Below are positions 17,001-27,560 of a stretch of 64,000 nt of DNA, piece by piece; position 1 is the first letter of the stretch; each line of letters begins with the position of its first letter. The DNA lies in the IMG/VR virus record IMGVR_UViG_3300035666_000015, positions 1 through 64,000 of that record; one strand, given 5' to 3'. The translations under genes and the position numbers were made by a program. Under the pieces are notes generated by a model that did no database searches, had not been told where the DNA came from, and saw only the letters and a list, made by a program, of their open reading frames with translations. This DNA is from a virus.

Positions 17001-19094
17001 CTTTTGAGACCAAGCAAATTGTAAATGGTCAACTCTGGCTCCCTTGAGCTTTAACGTCCAATTCTCTGTAGCTTCAAACTCATCTACTCTAAAATACATA
17101 GAGTACGGTTCCAGATACACGTAGTCACCAGGCTCATAGATTCTATCAGTAATAATGATCTCTACTTCAACTTTTGCAGCAGTTCTACTAACCCTTACAT
17201 ACTCTTCAGCCAATGCCAAAGCATGGTATGGGTCGGTCACACCTCCAGAGAATACGTCAGCTTCCAACATAAATCCACTATCTTCAGCTAACATTTGCTG
17301 ATACGTAGTGTTGTCATAATTAATGTTTTCAACACCAGAGTATGCAACACTCCTAGTACTCCAAATCACTATACCATCTTTTGATAAAGCGGCAGCTACA
17401 CTGTGTTCTTTTTGAGCAGTCGCAGTACTAGTTATTTCAACTATATAAGCAGTATCAGCCAGAGACGATCCTAGTATTTGAGCCTCACCCCTATAACCAT
17501 TGACTGTACTTACAGTCTTTACTACAGAATTGTCTAAGCGTTTTATGACTATTGTTGCGGTACTACCAGCAGCCACGGCTACAGTCCAATTACCTGCATA
17601 CTCTTTCTCAACAATCATGTGCGTAGTTAATGATACTACGCTACTAGCCCCGAGCCATACACCGTATTCGTTCAATAACTTAGCTTTTGCACCATCACCA
17701 TCAAAGTCCTGAGAAGATAAAGGCCAGAAGATACCACCAATGCCCTTCAATTGAGAGGAATTAAACTTAGGAGGCCAACTTACAGAATCTTCTTTAAAGT
17801 CTTCAAATTCATTATGAAAACGGACGATACAATGATTTAGCCTATCTTTGGCTTCTGGCCAAGAGATACGTACTTGAGATCCTAGTGCAATATCATCGTC
17901 GGTTATGGTTCCTTCACTGATAACTGACAAAGATGCTGCATCGTAAGCATATTTTAGTTTTAATTTATACTTACCTTGAGACCGTACTAATCTAGCATCA
18001 CCCATTGTATCCAAGATACCTGCTATGTTATCTCTAATAGACTTCGATGTATCTACTACATAATTGCACTCATATAACGGAAGATCTCTTGTTGCGTAAC
18101 CTATTACACTGTTATCAGTTGGTTGCCAAATATGACCACCAACAGGTACTGAAGTTTGTACTATTAAACTACATACACCAGCGGCTTCGCTGAAACTGCC
18201 AAAATCTATTTCAGACAGATCAACACCTTTCCCAACTATAGGATCTAGTAGATAATCAAGTAGACACAGTGCATTATTGTTACTATAATTGAGAGTAGAA
18301 GATATTGTATTTCCTGCACCTATTTCCCGAACAGGCGCACCTTCTATGAATGTCTGTACGTCAGGGACACCATAGAATTGAGGATCATTTTTGTTAAGGC
18401 GAATTACAGCATCAAAGAACGCAATACCATTGAATGTCGCATTTAGTCTGTCCCCAAACCTTGTCGACACTAAATCCCCGTAGTGACCACCAGACATATA
18501 ATAGTCCAAACGCATGGAAGCATAAGATTTTGGCTCCCAGTCGTCTGTTTTAAACTCAGAGAACGAAGGATTGTTTAAAAATTTATCCCCATCAAATACT
18601 ACGTCTCTCACACTTGAAATTGGACCAACACATAACATCTGTTGAAAATATAAGAACTCATTCTTACTTCCATTGATGCTTTCTTGCAAACTTGTTCCAA
18701 CTCTCGTGTATCCTTTTTGTACACGACTTAAGGAGCCATCGCTATTTAGAGCTGTCTCTGTATAAGTGCCAGTAACAGAGCCAACTGCCCCTGCAGAAAA
18801 TGTAATATCACTACTATTAGTTGCAGGTAAGAAAAAATCAGAAGATACATTGTGATATACTCGGTATCCTCCAATTTTAGCCCTTCCATACACTTTAGCC
18901 AAATACCCTGTTTGACCTTCTACTACTGTCTCAATCCCAGTACGACTAGTACGCTCTCCATTAAAATTATCTGCACCATTTACAGCCTTTCTTTTATCTT
19001 TAGTAGCTAATTGGTAGATAGTAGCACCAATTGCTATGATTGCGGTTACACCTGAGAACCCAAGTCCCGCAATTATTGGAACTATAAATCCCAT
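14007..19094 (-). CDS. Tail tip attachment protein J-like (central hub/host specificity)
   Basis: 1,695 aa. A hydrophobic N-terminal segment (PIIAGLGFSGVTAIIAIGATIYQL) is typical of J proteins in this type of tail. Then comes the hub region (GYLAKVYGRAKIGGYRV, PVREIGAGNTISS, DRLNHCIVRFHNEFED), several fibronectin III-like repeats from about residue 720 to 1150, and a C-terminal DUF1983-like region with IGAAQIG and ending RRIKVYDENGTLVMQFGD. J caps the tail, binds the receptor and opens the tail on adsorption. The C-terminal thousand residues are likely the host-range part. It overlaps the L-like gene by one base. Confidence 0.88.
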   Translation of the reverse strand: MGFIVPIIAGLGFSGVTAIIAIGATIYQLATKDKRKAVNGADNFNGERTSRTGIETVVEGQTGYLAKVYGRAKIGGYRVYHNVSSDFFLPATNSSDITFSAGAVGSVTGTYTETALNSDGSLSRVQKGYTRVGTSLQESINGSKNEFLYFQQMLCVGPISSVRDVVFDGDKFLNNPSFSEFKTDDWEPKSYASMRLDYYMSGGHYGDLVSTRFGDRLNATFNGIAFFDAVIRLNKNDPQFYGVPDVQTFIEGAPVREIGAGNTISSTLNYSNNNALCLLDYLLDPIVGKGVDLSEIDFGSFSEAAGVCSLIVQTSVPVGGHIWQPTDNSVIGYATRDLPLYECNYVVDTSKSIRDNIAGILDTMGDARLVRSQGKYKLKLKYAYDAASLSVISEGTITDDDIALGSQVRISWPEAKDRLNHCIVRFHNEFEDFKEDSVSWPPKFNSSQLKGIGGIFWPLSSQDFDGDGAKAKLLNEYGVWLGASSVVSLTTHMIVEKEYAGNWTVAVAAGSTATIVIKRLDNSVVKTVSTVNGYRGEAQILGSSLADTAYIVEITSTATAQKEHSVAAALSKDGIVIWSTRSVAYSGVENINYDNTTYQQMLAEDSGFMLEADVFSGGVTDPYHALALAEEYVRVSRTAAKVEVEIIITDRIYEPGDYVYLEPYSMYFRVDEFEATENWTLKLKGARVDHLQFAWSQKPSQVLQPNPIFQNNIPAPSSVTFVPNANSSDSLGRLQWPAVNYSNIAAYIVYMHAANGPVDSNGIPLFDEIGRTTNNQFDVPNIDQASAFFGVRTLAQNGRMSTITYTSQTEATVTKRKVYSFQGVSFTGNNPSPGFVSWPPFTAKPSGSAVILFIPGGSYQWTGQRLYLYFDGTDNTVKSTTNFDTAQAFTILAEYNGGTNLVVKGSSLNPPINLIDKNGGLAPTFDISWTDDPNNILVEEILKRYEVVFLDQANNVLTSLPVEKGSSLVITQNANELIHGVLSRTVRIRVYAVNSTDVLSLTFTAATFNNVAAPAPAFQLIAGFQQVFVNITSQKAADHAYYKVYRDLSSLFVPGPTNLVYTGNSDYINFDASPSTVYYYKVSQIDTFGEIGEIPSGAQSVAALNVETTSYSYVDLLFLPNATTHVVSWDAFKVIRDTDGTTWNVDAGSATYTVSDLYLYYIPGQTILRNTTSLVTAVGAGGRILAVYKGGDSVDNNAGGAFFSGDRVLAGTVGANALVANQAIITQAAQIGDVLLSDGFSDSPGNYQGWRLLKNGSAVFNSIQIKNAQGVTLLSSGGIDWGAINDRPTSLNGINSGEYSHLTGIQAGATVGADSSNLRVGVGINRLINTEFTRNTSPFVTGYNPYAAVFNSGSAKIKFPAGYWWPKGGDAFYVEQIGSVSLNLNGVIDPTYICCDIYPLGGFSDKAVSATPGKRYEFHAKIAAHRCKVTIGIYFLNISGNIIGASEVGPIDVLSGGGDNLANHSLVGTFGIAPANTVTVTVLIRKYDSNDLSVLSSYLWVAQPYFGEALAGQTEFSPYSPGGVASTAQVTDDANLGGTAVWSGVSGSGRPVDNATRNHIFRESFYPTVRPDGSPIGMNDIWFDTTTINPVVNSWNGSSWVPHGDVTANNEARRVRDQGLFATLSKIHVGEAETYIENGAIGAAQIGSINLIGTSNFKVTTAASGARMDMDSRRIKVYDENGTLVMQFGDLNAVN

Positions 19095-19678
19095 TACAAT
19101 TTACCCCATCTTAATGAAACGTTACTAGAGGAAGTTCTGACAAAATCAGCACAAGAATCTTTCGGGTTTCTAGCTCTTATGAAATCTTTTGACACATATA
19201 TGAATCGTTTATCATCAAGATTTATAAGCGGACTACCAGCTGTTATTGTTAATACATTTGAGCCTAGCTCACTATTATCTATCTCTTTTACAAAAGTATC
19301 TATTGGTCCTCTATATAGCAGCAGGGCATCACTAATAGATGTATATGGCAACCCGTCTGGATTAAAGAAACTGATATGAACCTCTAATTGTTTCCCAACT
19401 AGTGTTTCTCCTAAGTAAGTAGAATTCATATCATCATTACTGTCATCGAACACTACCTTGAATTGACCTCTATCGACCAGAGTGGCAACTGTTGGAGGGT
19501 CAATGTAAATTACACGATCGTGCGCTTGATAGTCTACACCTTCCATTGATATATCGTGTGACAGTGTTGTTTCAGCGTATAATACTGAATTACTAGAATC
19601 TCTTATAGCAAGTAGATAGAAATAATCCACTTTATCCGCTTTCAAAGCATTTATCGCATTAGGACTAAGCAATATCAT
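19094..19678 (-). CDS. Minor tail tip protein, L/DUF2163-like
   Basis: 194 aa. Opens with KVDYFYLLAIRDSSNSVLYAET, then DRVIYIDPPTVATLVDRGQFKVVF, the beta-barrel start of the hub-associated L/DUF2163 family. Located between the M-like and J-like genes as in lambda-type tails. No Cys ligands for the 4Fe-4S cluster known from lambda gpL: only one Cys is seen (KDSCADFV). Confidence 0.7.
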   Translation of the reverse strand: MILLSPNAINALKADKVDYFYLLAIRDSSNSVLYAETTLSHDISMEGVDYQAHDRVIYIDPPTVATLVDRGQFKVVFDDSNDDMNSTYLGETLVGKQLEVHISFFNPDGLPYTSISDALLLYRGPIDTFVKEIDNSELGSNVLTITAGSPLINLDDKRFIYVSKDFIRARNPKDSCADFVRTSSSNVSLRWGKL

Positions 19679-20271
19679 AGGGCCTCCACTAATTTAACCA
19701 CACCATTATCCATAAGTACACCGTCTATATACTGCATACCTTTTATGGAGTCTGTAGAATATAAAAAATTACCTTTGACATCATTTCCATATTTTATTGA
19801 GGTACCGTACGGAACATTAGTCATCAACGCTGGAAACAACTTCATATTAGAGTTTCCAACACAATTCTCTGTAACCATGTATACTTTAGAATGATTAGCG
19901 AATCTAACAAAAGTACCTTCGTAAATCGTACCTAGAAACCCGCTAATTGCTGCGAAAGTGTTAAAAGCAATGCCTGATGTCGTAGCTCCAGCTTCTGCAA
20001 ACCCTTTAGACACTATCCCAAAGTTTTGTGGAAAATTTACTTCAAAAGAGGTATGTGATCCTTTGACTACCATATGCGCCATTAGTAGTTCCGCATTATT
20101 TCTTAGAGGTTCTAGAGCTGTCTCGATCTCCCATCTCTGGGAAGAGCGGCGAACCGCTCTCCTTTTTAGAGAAAGAGAATCATTAGAAAAGACAGGCTCA
20201 TTGCTAAGAACCTTCGTTGGTGAAGAAAACTCAGCAATTACTACATTACCTTTCAAGATTCCATAAGCCAT
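19675..20271 (-). CDS. Distal tail / minor tail protein, M-like
   Basis: 198 aa directly downstream of the tape measure, overlapping the next gene by 4 nt. The segment LKRRAVRRSSQRWEIETALEPL is the recognisable part: siphovirus distal tail proteins share an (R)xxQRWE-type beta strand there. Expected to form the ring joining tail tube and tip. Confidence 0.68.
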   Translation of the reverse strand: MAYGILKGNVVIAEFSSPTKVLSNEPVFSNDSLSLKRRAVRRSSQRWEIETALEPLRNNAELLMAHMVVKGSHTSFEVNFPQNFGIVSKGFAEAGATTSGIAFNTFAAISGFLGTIYEGTFVRFANHSKVYMVTENCVGNSNMKLFPALMTNVPYGTSIKYGNDVKGNFLYSTDSIKGMQYIDGVLMDNGVVKLVEAL

Positions 20272-23200
20272 TTAGCGCCTCTTTACATTTCTTTCTTTGT
20301 TAAACATATTTACACCTTGAGCAAGCTCTGGAAGCATTTTCATTACTTCAGCCCTGGTCTGCCTAGAGATGTCACCTGTGATACCTAAATCAATCTTAGT
20401 AACACTACTTGAACTATTATTTGAACTACGATTGCTGAATTCTTTAGATACAGCACTGGATGATTTGACGATACCACCATCTGCAAACTTAGGTACACGA
20501 CCTTTATTTATTGCCTCTAGTAGTGCACGGTTCTTGGCAGTAGCAGCTGCGTTCACAACGAACTCACCATTAGATAACATAGCAGGTATGCTATCAGACT
20601 TAGAAGTTCCTCGACCACTTACATGACCGCCATCGGCCATAAATAAGCTACCAACCACACCAGCTATAGCACCTACACCATCTGCGATACCTGTAGCGCC
20701 ATCAGATAGAAGCCTGCCTAATCCACCAATTATATCACCTAAAAACCCAGTACTACCAAAAGCACCTTCAAACAAACCAGGTAGTGGACCATTTGCTCCA
20801 AATGTCTCAGTAGCGCTGTCTGTAACACCTTTGAAACCCATATCGGCAGTGCTAAGTACATTGTCAAAACCGTTGGTTACACTTTCAAAACTGGGTGTTA
20901 CGGCTGTCTCAATTGCTTTATCGAATGAACTTGATTGCCCGAACATACCCGAGACATCACCCAACATACCTAATCCATTTTGACCAGACATCATACCAGC
21001 AGCAGCTTGCAAGCTCATTGCGGCAGTATTCAAAGAGATACCTGCAGTCTGTAAAGTAGCTCCAGCTGTTTGTTGATTAGCAAATTCAGAACCTCCAAAG
21101 ATAGTGCCTAAATCAAATTGACCTTTACCTAGACGAGTCAATAGTCCACTGAGATCGGTCTTCTCTAAGGAACTGACAAGACCATCCACGAAACTATCAA
21201 TAATGCCTCCAGTAAATCTATCAGCTAGCATTCTTAAAGTATCTTTGAAGGATGCGTCACCTTTCATCAAACCTGATAAGCCTTCACGAAAACTGGAAAA
21301 TACAGTATCTCTGAATCTGAATCCAGCTTCCATAGACAACCTACCAAGTGATTCTGAAGATGTTCTCATTCCATCTTCCCAGGCAGCTAATAACATATCA
21401 TAGTCGTTCTGAGCTGCAATTCTACCAGCATCTGTGGTAGCTCTTCCTGCACTGTCTCTAGCAGATTGCATACCTTTTAGAATACCTTCATAGCGAATCT
21501 TTTCAGAAGAAGTAGTGAGGTTCTCTATTTGAGTTGTAAAATTTGATAACCCAACTCCATTTTGAGACTCTTGATTAGCCCTGTACCGCAAGCCAGCACC
21601 AGTGCCAAAACGCTTACTGATGATGTCCTTAGACAGTGCTGCCCCTTCACCCTTCTGTATGAAGCCTTTCTCAGTATTTAATCTGATACGTTCCAACTCA
21701 GCTAACACCGGTGTCACGTTGCCTTGAGCTGCATTTAATGGACCGCCAATGACATCTTCTAAACGACTCTTTATGGCTGACACATCTAATCTATCTATCT
21801 CAGAGCTCAGTGAAGACAGTATAGCAGCTTGGTATTCAGGAGATCCAAATACTTCTGCAGCTCTTTTCAGAGCCTCTTCTAGGTTAGGAGTCATACCATC
21901 AGTACTTATACGTGCTTCTAGACCTTCTATTGATTTGGCAAATTCCTTGAAGGTATTATTATCTAAGAATTTCAGGACATTCGATTCAACGCCAGGTAAC
22001 GCATTGGCCAACTGATCAGAACGTATATCTTGGGTTGCACCTCGATTTTTCAGTGCTTCATTAGCTTTTGATAAACCGCTAAGATCATTGGCGGCTTGTC
22101 GGAGAGACTCGGCATTAAACGTTCCTTTAGACATATCATTAGATATTTTTTGCATTTCCTGCCAATACCTGAGAGCTAATTCAATATCTCTGGTATCCAT
22201 CATTGCTAGATTTTCAGTAGAGAATCCAGAACTTGATAGAGTATCGAACGCTCCTTTGATAGACGCAACAATAGCATCAGATTCTAGAGATGCCATATCA
22301 GACATTATTTGCATTTTCTGTGAAAACAAAGAATCAAACTTAGCCTTAGAAACAGAAGCATCAAGTGAACCTAGAGACTTCTCTACTATTTGCAAACTCT
22401 CAGCCATCGCTATATAACTATTGAAATCACCTTCACTCAATGCTCTCAAATCTTTATCTATTGACAAGCCTTTAGATTCACTGTAAAAAGACATACGCTC
22501 AGCATCAGTTTTTCCTCTAAGTTTCTTGTCAAAATCATCAATAGCTTTTCCAGGACCCTTGTCAGTTATATTTTGACCTAAAGCCTCTAGACCTTGAATT
22601 GCTCTACCCTCTTTCAACAAAGCGCGTAATGCATCGACCTTCATTAAATCAATACTGTTGATTGCATCGACTAAGTCTTGTGTCAATTTAGCAGCGTCAT
22701 CCGCTTTGCCAGGTTGACTTTGCAGATCGGTTAATTCGGTTTGCTTTTGTAAAGCATTCTCCAATCGCTTCGTCAACTCATTTTGATCCACTTTCGCCAG
22801 GACAATCGGCGGCATTTCAATATTAAGCTTTTGCAAAGCTGCATTTTGTGTATTAAATGATACTGGCAGTTTCGAAACAGACTCTCTTAGAGACTTTCTG
22901 AGAGCCTCTGTCTCAGCAGTCAAGGTCTTCTCTTCAAACTCTAGACCTATTTTTAGAGATGGTAGTGTAGGCAAGTTAGCCAAGGACTCATTAAGCGAAC
23001 CAATTTCTTTAGCCTTTTTATTACGAAACAAGAAGGCATCTTTATTACCTGTACCATAAATACTTTTGTCAAAACTTGCCAACTCGTCAGAACCCTTTTT
23101 AATACGTTCTTTCAAGTCTTTAACAGCAGAGTCAATACTCCTATCTTGGCCAGTTATCTCACCCAGAATAGCACGTTGCACTTGAACTGTAGATAGTTTC

Positions 23201-26200
23201 AAAAGCTTCCCTTGCAACGCCTCCGCTTCTTTTGTGAGACTCGTCTGAATACCAGGGAACCGAGAAAGCAGTGCTTGCTGCGCCTCAGTGAGACCTGCTA
23301 CGTTCAAGACCTTATCCCATCGCACAGCAAGGCTGGCAGAGTCAGAATACTCATCTGACAGCTTTATCAATGCATCTTTGATAGTTCCTGTGGCTTGCGA
23401 TATTTTGTCGTTCTCGGCCACCAGCTCATCAGTCGACAAGGAATCTGATAATCCCCTTCGAGCTTCTTTGAGGGATTTTAACGTAGGTGCATATTGCAAA
23501 AAGCGATCAGCCACCGTCTTATCAGTTAGATTTTCAGGCAATTTAACGCCAAGACTCTCTGCTTCCAATTTGAAATCTGAGTATTCTTTAAAAGTCTTAC
23601 GCAAGCGCCCTGTATTAGCACCATTTGTCAACACTTCTGCAAAATCACGGTTGAACTCTGTGGTTTTAGCCATGAGTTCGTCGAGAGCCTCTTGCAGTTT
23701 ATTCGGCTGTAGCGTCCCCTTCCAATCAGACACATCAGTCTCCTGAAATTGTAAGATCGCTGTCTTCAAGCTTCCCAGACGCTGCTCGGCGGCAATGGCC
23801 TCTTGCGGTGAAAGAATACCTTCGGCCTGTAAATTGTCCAAGGTAGAGCGGGCCTTGTTATACGTATTCAAGGCGTTAGCTTCTACCTTGGGGGTACGTG
23901 GGGCAGGCAATTGTAATCCTCGACGAATTGCTGAAAAACCCAGAGAAAATAGAGTATCGATGGCGATTGATAGTTCATCAACCCACTCAATTGACTTGTC
24001 AAGACCCTCTATCGACCGCTTCTTAATCTCCGTGAAGACGCTGCCTACTTGCTTTGTTGCATCCGCGATCTTACGATTAAGACCAAAGCTGCCCCAAACC
24101 CCCTCGAATTTACGTATGGTGTTAGTGGCATCGTCTATTTCGTAGGACACACCTATCAAGCTTCCAAGAGACTGCGAGGGGTCTCTTGGCAAAAGTGTTC
24201 TTGTGTCTTTTAGAGCATCTTTGTTATCTGGCAATGCATTCAAGATGCGCGATATCCGAAGTAACACTTTTTCTTGCTCTTTAACCTGATCCAACGTTAG
24301 CGAGCCATTCTCGAGGCGTTGCTCTTCTAGCTGAACGAGGGTTTTGTAAGAACTATCTAAAACGGCCTTATGTCTATCAAAACTTGCGTTGTCGAGCGAG
24401 CTTAAGTCCTTGCTCTCTAATTGGCGCCTAAAAGCAAGATCCGAGCCACTAATTTTAAGGCCTTCTGCGTCTTTGAAAAGAGAATTGACACGTCCCCTTT
24501 GCGACTTGGCAGTGCCCCCAAATGCTTCTCTGATCTCATCAGCAATCTCTGAAATTCGCTTAGAAATCTCCCCTCGTTTCCCGAACAAGTAGCCTACCAG
24601 CAACCCACCAGTTGCTACCGCAGCCGCAGTCCAACCACCCTTAAATACGGTGGCCAGCACTGATCTGGCAGAGTTTCCCCACTTCTTCCATGTGTCTAGC
24701 GACAGCACAGATCGTAGACCTCTACCCAACTTCTTAAGATCTGCACCCATTAGCGCGGAAGCCGCAGAAAACCCTGCCTGTACCCCTGCAACAGAACGAT
24801 AGGCTTTGACGTAGCGCTCCACCAAATTGCCTACTAATAACACTGTGCCGCCTAATATAAGAAGCTCACTCGTGAGGGTTCTTGTAGAGCTTGTCGCGGC
24901 ATCTCCTGCAAATGCCACACCTGAAAATATGGCAGCAAGTCCTACAAAACTAGTAGGTGAAAATACGCTGGCAAGACCTTTTCCAAATTTTGTGATTCTA
25001 TCGTAGATGCCTGAAAATAAGTCCTTTGCCCAATTCTTGACCTTGGTAAATGCGTCTTTCGTGCCTCCTAGAAAGTTATCCCAAGCTCTTTTCGAGCCCT
25101 TCTTGAGTGCGTCTTTGATTTCAACAAAATCTAAGTCACCGAAACTCTTACCGTCGTCTTTGGGACTTGATTTGAATGCATCCCTCAGCGAAATATTACC
25201 AGCCATGTAGTCACGAAAATTAGACCCAAAAGCCTTGAAAGTGTTGACAGTCATCTTCTTTAATTTTTTTAGATTGCCAATCAAAGATTGTACTATCTCT
25301 GAGATTTTCTTGAGCGTAGGTGATTGAGGCCCATAGCCCCCGCTCGCCTCAGTCAGAATTTTAATGATGTTAAAGTCCAGTAATTTCTTTATTGTACCAA
25401 CAACCCAGAATTGAATCTTTCTGAAAGATTCTGCTCCTAGGTCTCCGCCTAGGAACGCATGCACGACGAAGGGCAGGGCGGCGCTACCTGCGTCAAAGAG
25501 CGCTACGCTTTCAAGTAACGCAGTAGACAACAGTGCGGCACCTATTGATGCAGTTGTCTTTTGGAGAGAAGTCGGAAACAGCTTTCGTGCCAATGCGCCG
25601 GGCTCTACAGAGGTTACCAGGGAGAGCAATCCAGGCTCCGCAGCTTTAAAGCCTTTATCTCCCGGAGCCCCCTTAGCAGGCTTTCCTAATATAGCAGTAT
25701 TCGCCATTTTCCTAAAATCTTTTGACACAACTGCTAATCCAGCACTCAAGGCCAAGAGACTCGAGAATGCAGAGTTTGTCAGAGGTGTTACGGATAAGAA
25801 AAGATCTGTGATCGTGTCTGGTAAGGGTGATAGTTCCTCTACGAAACCGTGTACAAAGCCAGGCATCATCTTGAACAGAGAGTTGAGGCCTGTTTGGATA
25901 CCTCTAGCCACCTCTACACCAATAGTCTCTGCCACATTTCCGAGAGTTAAGGCCAATGAGTTGCCAAACAACTCAACGGATTTCTCAATAGGCCCCGATA
26001 GTAGCCCAATAGTTAACAGGCCCCCTATTGCATTAAAAACCGGACTTGCAGATGTGACAGCAAGTGCTGCTGCGATGCCAACAATTAACGAGTTGCCTAT
26101 CTTTTCAAAAACATCTTTCAGTTCTACATCTGCTAACGTCAACGCTAATGAGTCTCTTAGCTTACTAACACTGCTTGAATCGACTTTAGAAAATACGTCT

Positions 26201-27549
26201 GCGAATTGCCCACCAATATTTTTACCGAAGTCTTTGACACTTGATAATACACCATCTAGGTCTTTTGTCTTCTCAACCACACCATCAATGGTATCAGGCC
26301 ACCATGAATGACCTATTACTTCATCATATATTTCAAAAAAAGCTCTTCTGACTTTCACACTGAAATCATTAACATAGGTTAGTGATCGAGACAATCCATT
26401 CTTTGCTGTAATAGACAGTTCTTCGAATAAATTTTTTAGCGCATCTATTGAGACATCAAAATCAATATTGACATCAAGAGCTCCTGCTACTTTTTGTAGT
26501 TTATCAAATACAAAATCTTTTGAAATTTCCAGCAATAATGGTATCTCAAACTTAAATTCGTTGAATTTGGAACGTAATCTGTCTTTAAGATTCGTTATAG
26601 CCGCAATCATTGTAGGCGTGGAAGCCTCTATCTTATCAGCGAGTTTCAATAAGAATTTGCCTGAATTTTCTGAAATACCTAATGCAACATTAAGCTCACC
26701 TAACATGTTGGAAAGAGCACCTTCAAACCGTTTAGCACCTACTTCAGATGTGACAGCCAACTTACTAAAATCTTTGTCAATCTGGTCTGTCATTGACGTA
26801 ATTGCATTAGCCACTGTGGCTGCGGTAAGCTCACCTGCAGCTGCGGCCTTGCGCATCTCGGATGTGGTCATCCCAAGCCCTTTGCGCAAGATATTGGCCA
26901 AGTATGGTGTCTGCTCGATGATGGAGTTTAGTTCCTCACCGCGTAGCGCATCTGCACCTAAACCCTGCCTCAGTTGGAACAAAGCAGCATTTATAGAGTC
27001 TATCGGACCACCGCCAAGCTTGGCAGCTTTTGTGATAGATGCAGTCAACTCTGTCAATGCATCGCCATTGAAACCTTTGTCTTTTAGAACGAGCGCAAGC
27101 CCTGCGTATGATGTGCCAATATCTCCCAAAGAGCTCTTTGTGTCTTTAGCGATGCCTTTCACATCACTCTGTGACTTATTAAACTCTTCGAGTGAGTCTG
27201 TCGCCAGACGTAATTTACTATTTAAATTAAGAACACTATCCCCGTAGCCTTTAAAGGCCTTCAGAGGTGCTGATAATGTATCCAGGGCAGGCCCCAATAA
27301 CCCTAACGCTTGAATGCCATTTGTAATTCTTCCGAATGTTCTATCAATATCTCTGCCTGCAGAATTAGCTTCTCTGCTGAAGTTTTTAATAGCCTTCGTG
27401 TTTTTGCTTAATGTTGGAGCTAAATCAGGAAAAATAGTTTTTGAGGTATTTGCAGTAGAGAATATCGATCTCAATTGCTTATTTAATGCCTCCAAATCTC
27501 TTTCCGTGGATTTGGCGTTGGATTGAAACTCTAGTTCAACACCTGACAT
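20272..27549 (-). CDS. Tail tape measure protein
   Basis: 2,425 aa, the longest gene. N-terminal coiled coil, then the conserved domain with LRQGLGADALRGEELNSI and QTPYLANILRKGLGMTTSEM near residues 195-240. Hydrophobic helices lie around 480-530, 580-610 and 870-960, with long helical repeats after that. The C-terminus is the classic FMADGGHVSGRGTSKSDSIP...LSNGEFVVNAAATA...PKFADGGIV. The protein fills the tail tube, sets its length and is ejected on infection. By the lambda ratio (about 0.16 nm per residue) the tail would be about 350-380 nm, if all of it measures length. Its own terminator precedes it. Confidence 0.95.
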   Translation of the reverse strand: MSGVELEFQSNAKSTERDLEALNKQLRSIFSTANTSKTIFPDLAPTLSKNTKAIKNFSREANSAGRDIDRTFGRITNGIQALGLLGPALDTLSAPLKAFKGYGDSVLNLNSKLRLATDSLEEFNKSQSDVKGIAKDTKSSLGDIGTSYAGLALVLKDKGFNGDALTELTASITKAAKLGGGPIDSINAALFQLRQGLGADALRGEELNSIIEQTPYLANILRKGLGMTTSEMRKAAAAGELTAATVANAITSMTDQIDKDFSKLAVTSEVGAKRFEGALSNMLGELNVALGISENSGKFLLKLADKIEASTPTMIAAITNLKDRLRSKFNEFKFEIPLLLEISKDFVFDKLQKVAGALDVNIDFDVSIDALKNLFEELSITAKNGLSRSLTYVNDFSVKVRRAFFEIYDEVIGHSWWPDTIDGVVEKTKDLDGVLSSVKDFGKNIGGQFADVFSKVDSSSVSKLRDSLALTLADVELKDVFEKIGNSLIVGIAAALAVTSASPVFNAIGGLLTIGLLSGPIEKSVELFGNSLALTLGNVAETIGVEVARGIQTGLNSLFKMMPGFVHGFVEELSPLPDTITDLFLSVTPLTNSAFSSLLALSAGLAVVSKDFRKMANTAILGKPAKGAPGDKGFKAAEPGLLSLVTSVEPGALARKLFPTSLQKTTASIGAALLSTALLESVALFDAGSAALPFVVHAFLGGDLGAESFRKIQFWVVGTIKKLLDFNIIKILTEASGGYGPQSPTLKKISEIVQSLIGNLKKLKKMTVNTFKAFGSNFRDYMAGNISLRDAFKSSPKDDGKSFGDLDFVEIKDALKKGSKRAWDNFLGGTKDAFTKVKNWAKDLFSGIYDRITKFGKGLASVFSPTSFVGLAAIFSGVAFAGDAATSSTRTLTSELLILGGTVLLVGNLVERYVKAYRSVAGVQAGFSAASALMGADLKKLGRGLRSVLSLDTWKKWGNSARSVLATVFKGGWTAAAVATGGLLVGYLFGKRGEISKRISEIADEIREAFGGTAKSQRGRVNSLFKDAEGLKISGSDLAFRRQLESKDLSSLDNASFDRHKAVLDSSYKTLVQLEEQRLENGSLTLDQVKEQEKVLLRISRILNALPDNKDALKDTRTLLPRDPSQSLGSLIGVSYEIDDATNTIRKFEGVWGSFGLNRKIADATKQVGSVFTEIKKRSIEGLDKSIEWVDELSIAIDTLFSLGFSAIRRGLQLPAPRTPKVEANALNTYNKARSTLDNLQAEGILSPQEAIAAEQRLGSLKTAILQFQETDVSDWKGTLQPNKLQEALDELMAKTTEFNRDFAEVLTNGANTGRLRKTFKEYSDFKLEAESLGVKLPENLTDKTVADRFLQYAPTLKSLKEARRGLSDSLSTDELVAENDKISQATGTIKDALIKLSDEYSDSASLAVRWDKVLNVAGLTEAQQALLSRFPGIQTSLTKEAEALQGKLLKLSTVQVQRAILGEITGQDRSIDSAVKDLKERIKKGSDELASFDKSIYGTGNKDAFLFRNKKAKEIGSLNESLANLPTLPSLKIGLEFEEKTLTAETEALRKSLRESVSKLPVSFNTQNAALQKLNIEMPPIVLAKVDQNELTKRLENALQKQTELTDLQSQPGKADDAAKLTQDLVDAINSIDLMKVDALRALLKEGRAIQGLEALGQNITDKGPGKAIDDFDKKLRGKTDAERMSFYSESKGLSIDKDLRALSEGDFNSYIAMAESLQIVEKSLGSLDASVSKAKFDSLFSQKMQIMSDMASLESDAIVASIKGAFDTLSSSGFSTENLAMMDTRDIELALRYWQEMQKISNDMSKGTFNAESLRQAANDLSGLSKANEALKNRGATQDIRSDQLANALPGVESNVLKFLDNNTFKEFAKSIEGLEARISTDGMTPNLEEALKRAAEVFGSPEYQAAILSSLSSEIDRLDVSAIKSRLEDVIGGPLNAAQGNVTPVLAELERIRLNTEKGFIQKGEGAALSKDIISKRFGTGAGLRYRANQESQNGVGLSNFTTQIENLTTSSEKIRYEGILKGMQSARDSAGRATTDAGRIAAQNDYDMLLAAWEDGMRTSSESLGRLSMEAGFRFRDTVFSSFREGLSGLMKGDASFKDTLRMLADRFTGGIIDSFVDGLVSSLEKTDLSGLLTRLGKGQFDLGTIFGGSEFANQQTAGATLQTAGISLNTAAMSLQAAAGMMSGQNGLGMLGDVSGMFGQSSSFDKAIETAVTPSFESVTNGFDNVLSTADMGFKGVTDSATETFGANGPLPGLFEGAFGSTGFLGDIIGGLGRLLSDGATGIADGVGAIAGVVGSLFMADGGHVSGRGTSKSDSIPAMLSNGEFVVNAAATAKNRALLEAINKGRVPKFADGGIVKSSSAVSKEFSNRSSNNSSSSVTKIDLGITGDISRQTRAEVMKMLPELAQGVNMFNKERNVKRR

Positions 27550-27560
27550 CTTTAATTCCC

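Noticed and set aside
26468-27247. 259-codon plus-strand frame opposite the tape measure gene
   Set aside because: It mirrors the tape measure frame, has no SD and Ser/Leu-rich shadow composition. All other plus-strand frames are likewise opposite confident minus-strand genes.
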